The translations under genes were made by a program, and so were the position numbers. DNA of 6,912 nucleotides from Bacteroidales bacterium (GTDB lineage Bacteria > Bacteroidota > Bacteroidia > Bacteroidales > JAAUTT01): the NCBI GenBank assembly GCA_012031335.1, contig JAAUTT010000236.1, positions 1 through 6,912 of the forward strand. The letters run 5' to 3'. Below the pieces are notes generated by a model, which was not told the DNA's origin, searched no databases, and saw only the letters and a program-made list of their open reading frames with translations. Position 1 is the first letter of the stretch, and each line of letters opens with the position of its first letter. This document shows positions 5,700 through 6,912 of the stretch, piece by piece.

Positions 5700-6820
5700 A
5701 TGGAAAACTATATTGATCATTTATCAGAACCATACCGTTCACTCATAAGCTATGGTATTTTGGTTGTGTCTTGCTTTTTGACCGGTATGATTTTAAATTT
5801 CGTTTTTACAAGTTTATATCCCTTTACAACCGGAAAAAGAAGTCGGCATCGCTGAATTTTGTGTATCAGTACACACAAAAACCTATGCATGTGTTTGTTC
5901 CCCTGCTGATGGTGCTTATTTCATTGCCCCTGCTGGTTTCACATCTGTATTATTCTCTTATCTACAGAATTATTTATATTGCATTCAGCATTTCGTTTGC
6001 ATGGCTGCTGATAAAACTAATATATGTGTTTGCCGATACGGTGCTTGCCCACCATGATGTATCCACCCAGAATAATCTGAGCCAGCGCAAGCTTGTAACC
6101 CAGATGCAATTTATCAAAAGGATGCTGATAATTTTGGTAGTGGTTATTTCGGTATCGGCCATTCTGCTTAATTTCGAAAGTGTAAGGAGGTTTGGTACAG
6201 GCATTCTTACTTCAGCTGGTATTGTAGGCATTATCATAGGTTTCGCAGCACAGCGAAGCCTCGGGAATTTGCTGGCAGGCCTGCAGATAGCTTTTAGTCA
6301 GCCGATACGCATTGACGATGTGGTGATAGTGGAAAACGAGTGGGGCAGAATAGAAGAGATAACACTCACCTATGTGGTGATAAAACTCTGGGATATGCGC
6401 CGGCTGGTGGTTCCACTGAACTACTTTATCGAGAAGCCTTTTCAGAACTGGACTAAAAAATCTTCCGATATTATAGGCTCGGTAAGCTGGTTTTTAGATT
6501 ACAATGTTCCCATTGATGCCATGCGCAAAAAGCTGAATGATTTGCTAACGGATTCACCGCTATGGGATGGAAATACAAGAGTATTGCAGGTTGTAAACGC
6601 CACAGATAAATCGATAGAGATAAGGGCCATAATGAGCGCCAGGAATGCCGGCGATGCATGGGATCTTCGATGCACTGTCCGGGAAGAAATGATAAAATTT
6701 ATCCGCGAAAAGTATTCACAGAGTTTGCCTACCCTGCGTACAGATGTTAATATGCTCAATCCGCCCGGAAATAACGGACACAACAAATCCAACCCATCCA
6801 AGGAAGCAGGGAGAGTATGA
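5700..6820 (+). CDS. MscS-family mechanosensitive ion channel, reading frame broken near the N-terminus
   Basis: A small-conductance mechanosensitive channel of the inner membrane, which opens under tension to release solutes on osmotic downshock. Seen: a frame from ATG 5700 encodes MENYIDHLSEPYRSLISYGI followed by a clear membrane helix (about 16-40) and then meets TGA at 5853-5855. The rest of the protein, ending at TGA 6818-6820, is in the -1 frame. Adding one A to the A5 tract at 5834-5838 joins them into a 373-residue protein. In that numbering, membrane helices fall at about 65-84, 88-110 and 142-160. The pore helix (about 166-199) includes GIVGIIIGFAAQRSLGNLLAG, and the beta domain (about 205-252) includes PIRIDDVVIVENEWGRIEEI and FQNW. 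A soluble C-terminal domain runs to about 350, then a polar tail. Without repair, the longest ATG-started product begins at 5885 (311 aa, lacking the first helix). A TTG start at 5771 would give 349 aa, but its first 25 residues are charged and do not resemble a membrane helix. It stands alone on the plus strand and is unrelated to the sugar operon. Confidence 0.85.
5834..5838 (+). other. A5 homopolymer: likely frameshift site in the channel gene
   Basis: In the upstream frame the codons are GGA AAA AGA AGT and soon TGA. With one more A they become GGA AAA AAG AAG TCG and run on into the conserved channel frame. The two frames overlap from 5717 to 5852, and this is the only run of five or more identical bases close to the N-terminal junction. 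The tract is not a canonical -1 slippery heptamer, because the A-site codon AGA cannot re-pair well as AAG. A one-base deletion or base-calling error is therefore more likely than programmed recoding. Confidence 0.6.
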
Positions 6821-6823
6821 TAA

Positions 6824-6839
6824 ATAACCTGTGGGTTAT
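6824..6839. terminator. Weak hairpin just after the channel gene
   Basis: ATAACC (6824-6829), loop TGTG and GGTTAT (6834-6839) form a 6-bp stem starting 3 nt after the channel stop codon. No T-run follows on the plus strand, and TTTA follows on the minus strand. It could act as a weak terminator between the channel gene and a possible convergent gene. Low confidence. Confidence 0.25.
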
Positions 6840-6912
6840 CAGGGACTGGCTACCTTATCCTTATCACCCGGAACCCTATTAATGGCTGGATTTTTCTTAT
6901 CCTCCAATGGCT
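6839..6912 (-). CDS. Possible C-terminal tail of a convergent gene, partial
   Basis: On the minus strand a frame enters from the right edge, encodes 23 complete residues and stops at TGA 6841-6839. The tail is rich in Asp, Lys, Asn and Pro (PLEDKKNPAINR, then VPGDKDKVASP), as in flexible protein C-termini. It would be convergent with the channel gene, 18 bp apart. A frame this short is often open by chance. A plus-strand ATG at 6882 also opens to the edge (MAGFFLSSNG) and cannot be excluded. Nothing can be said about function. Confidence 0.3.
   Translation of the reverse strand, partial: PLEDKKNPAINRVPGDKDKVASP

Noticed and set aside
5491..5748. Plus-strand 85-codon frame (TTG start; ATG at 5530) with a hydrophobic FLLALFVFALFSF stretch
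   Set aside because: The hydrophobic run is the antisense of Lys/Asn/Ala codons in the minus-strand small ORF. It overlaps the better channel start at 5700 by 49 nt, and there is no terminator on this strand. Not fully excluded.

Overview
The window looks like chromosomal DNA from a Bacteroidota bacterium, probably a Bacteroidales-like polysaccharide degrader. No gene start has a clear Shine-Dalgarno sequence and the leaders are A/T-rich. The enzymes are exported glycoside hydrolases of Bacteroidota type, and base composition is in the mid-40s % GC by eye. The finer taxonomic placement is inference.

Left and centre (1-4995, all minus strand): a compact cluster read right to left. It holds a secreted GH42 beta-galactosidase-type enzyme (696 aa), then 49 bp later a secreted GH3 beta-xylosidase/beta-glucosidase-type enzyme with an internal PA14 domain (872 aa), then 36 bp later the start of a Tat-exported Gfo/Idh/MocA-type oxidoreductase cut by the window edge. 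Spacing and shared orientation suggest one operon. The two hydrolases would trim galactosyl (or arabinopyranosyl) and xylosyl/glucosyl ends from plant or algal oligosaccharides in the periplasm. The oxidoreductase would modify a sugar-like product. No susC/susD pair, sugar transporter or regulator is visible here, so calling it a polysaccharide utilisation locus would be a guess.

Middle (4996-5699): about 450 bp of non-coding DNA upstream of the GH42 gene. It contains a candidate direct-repeat operator, a small hairpin, and a striking 13-bp perfect inverted repeat around a nested hairpin. The inverted repeat lies 16 nt after the stop of a previously unlisted 48-codon minus-strand ORF (5448-5594) and has a T-rich tail in that direction, so it reads as that ORF's terminator.

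Right (5700-6912): a plus-strand MscS-family mechanosensitive channel gene whose N-terminal membrane helix lies in a different frame from the rest. One missing base in an A5 tract (5834-5838) explains the break, so this is a sequencing/assembly error, a real frameshift mutation or, less likely, recoding. At the right edge a possible convergent gene leaves only its C-terminal tail.

I found no tRNA, rRNA, CRISPR array, insertion sequence or obvious new defence system. The points most worth a second look are the frameshifted channel, the small ORF with its unusual terminator, and the GH42 enzyme that lacks the family's zinc-binding cysteines.
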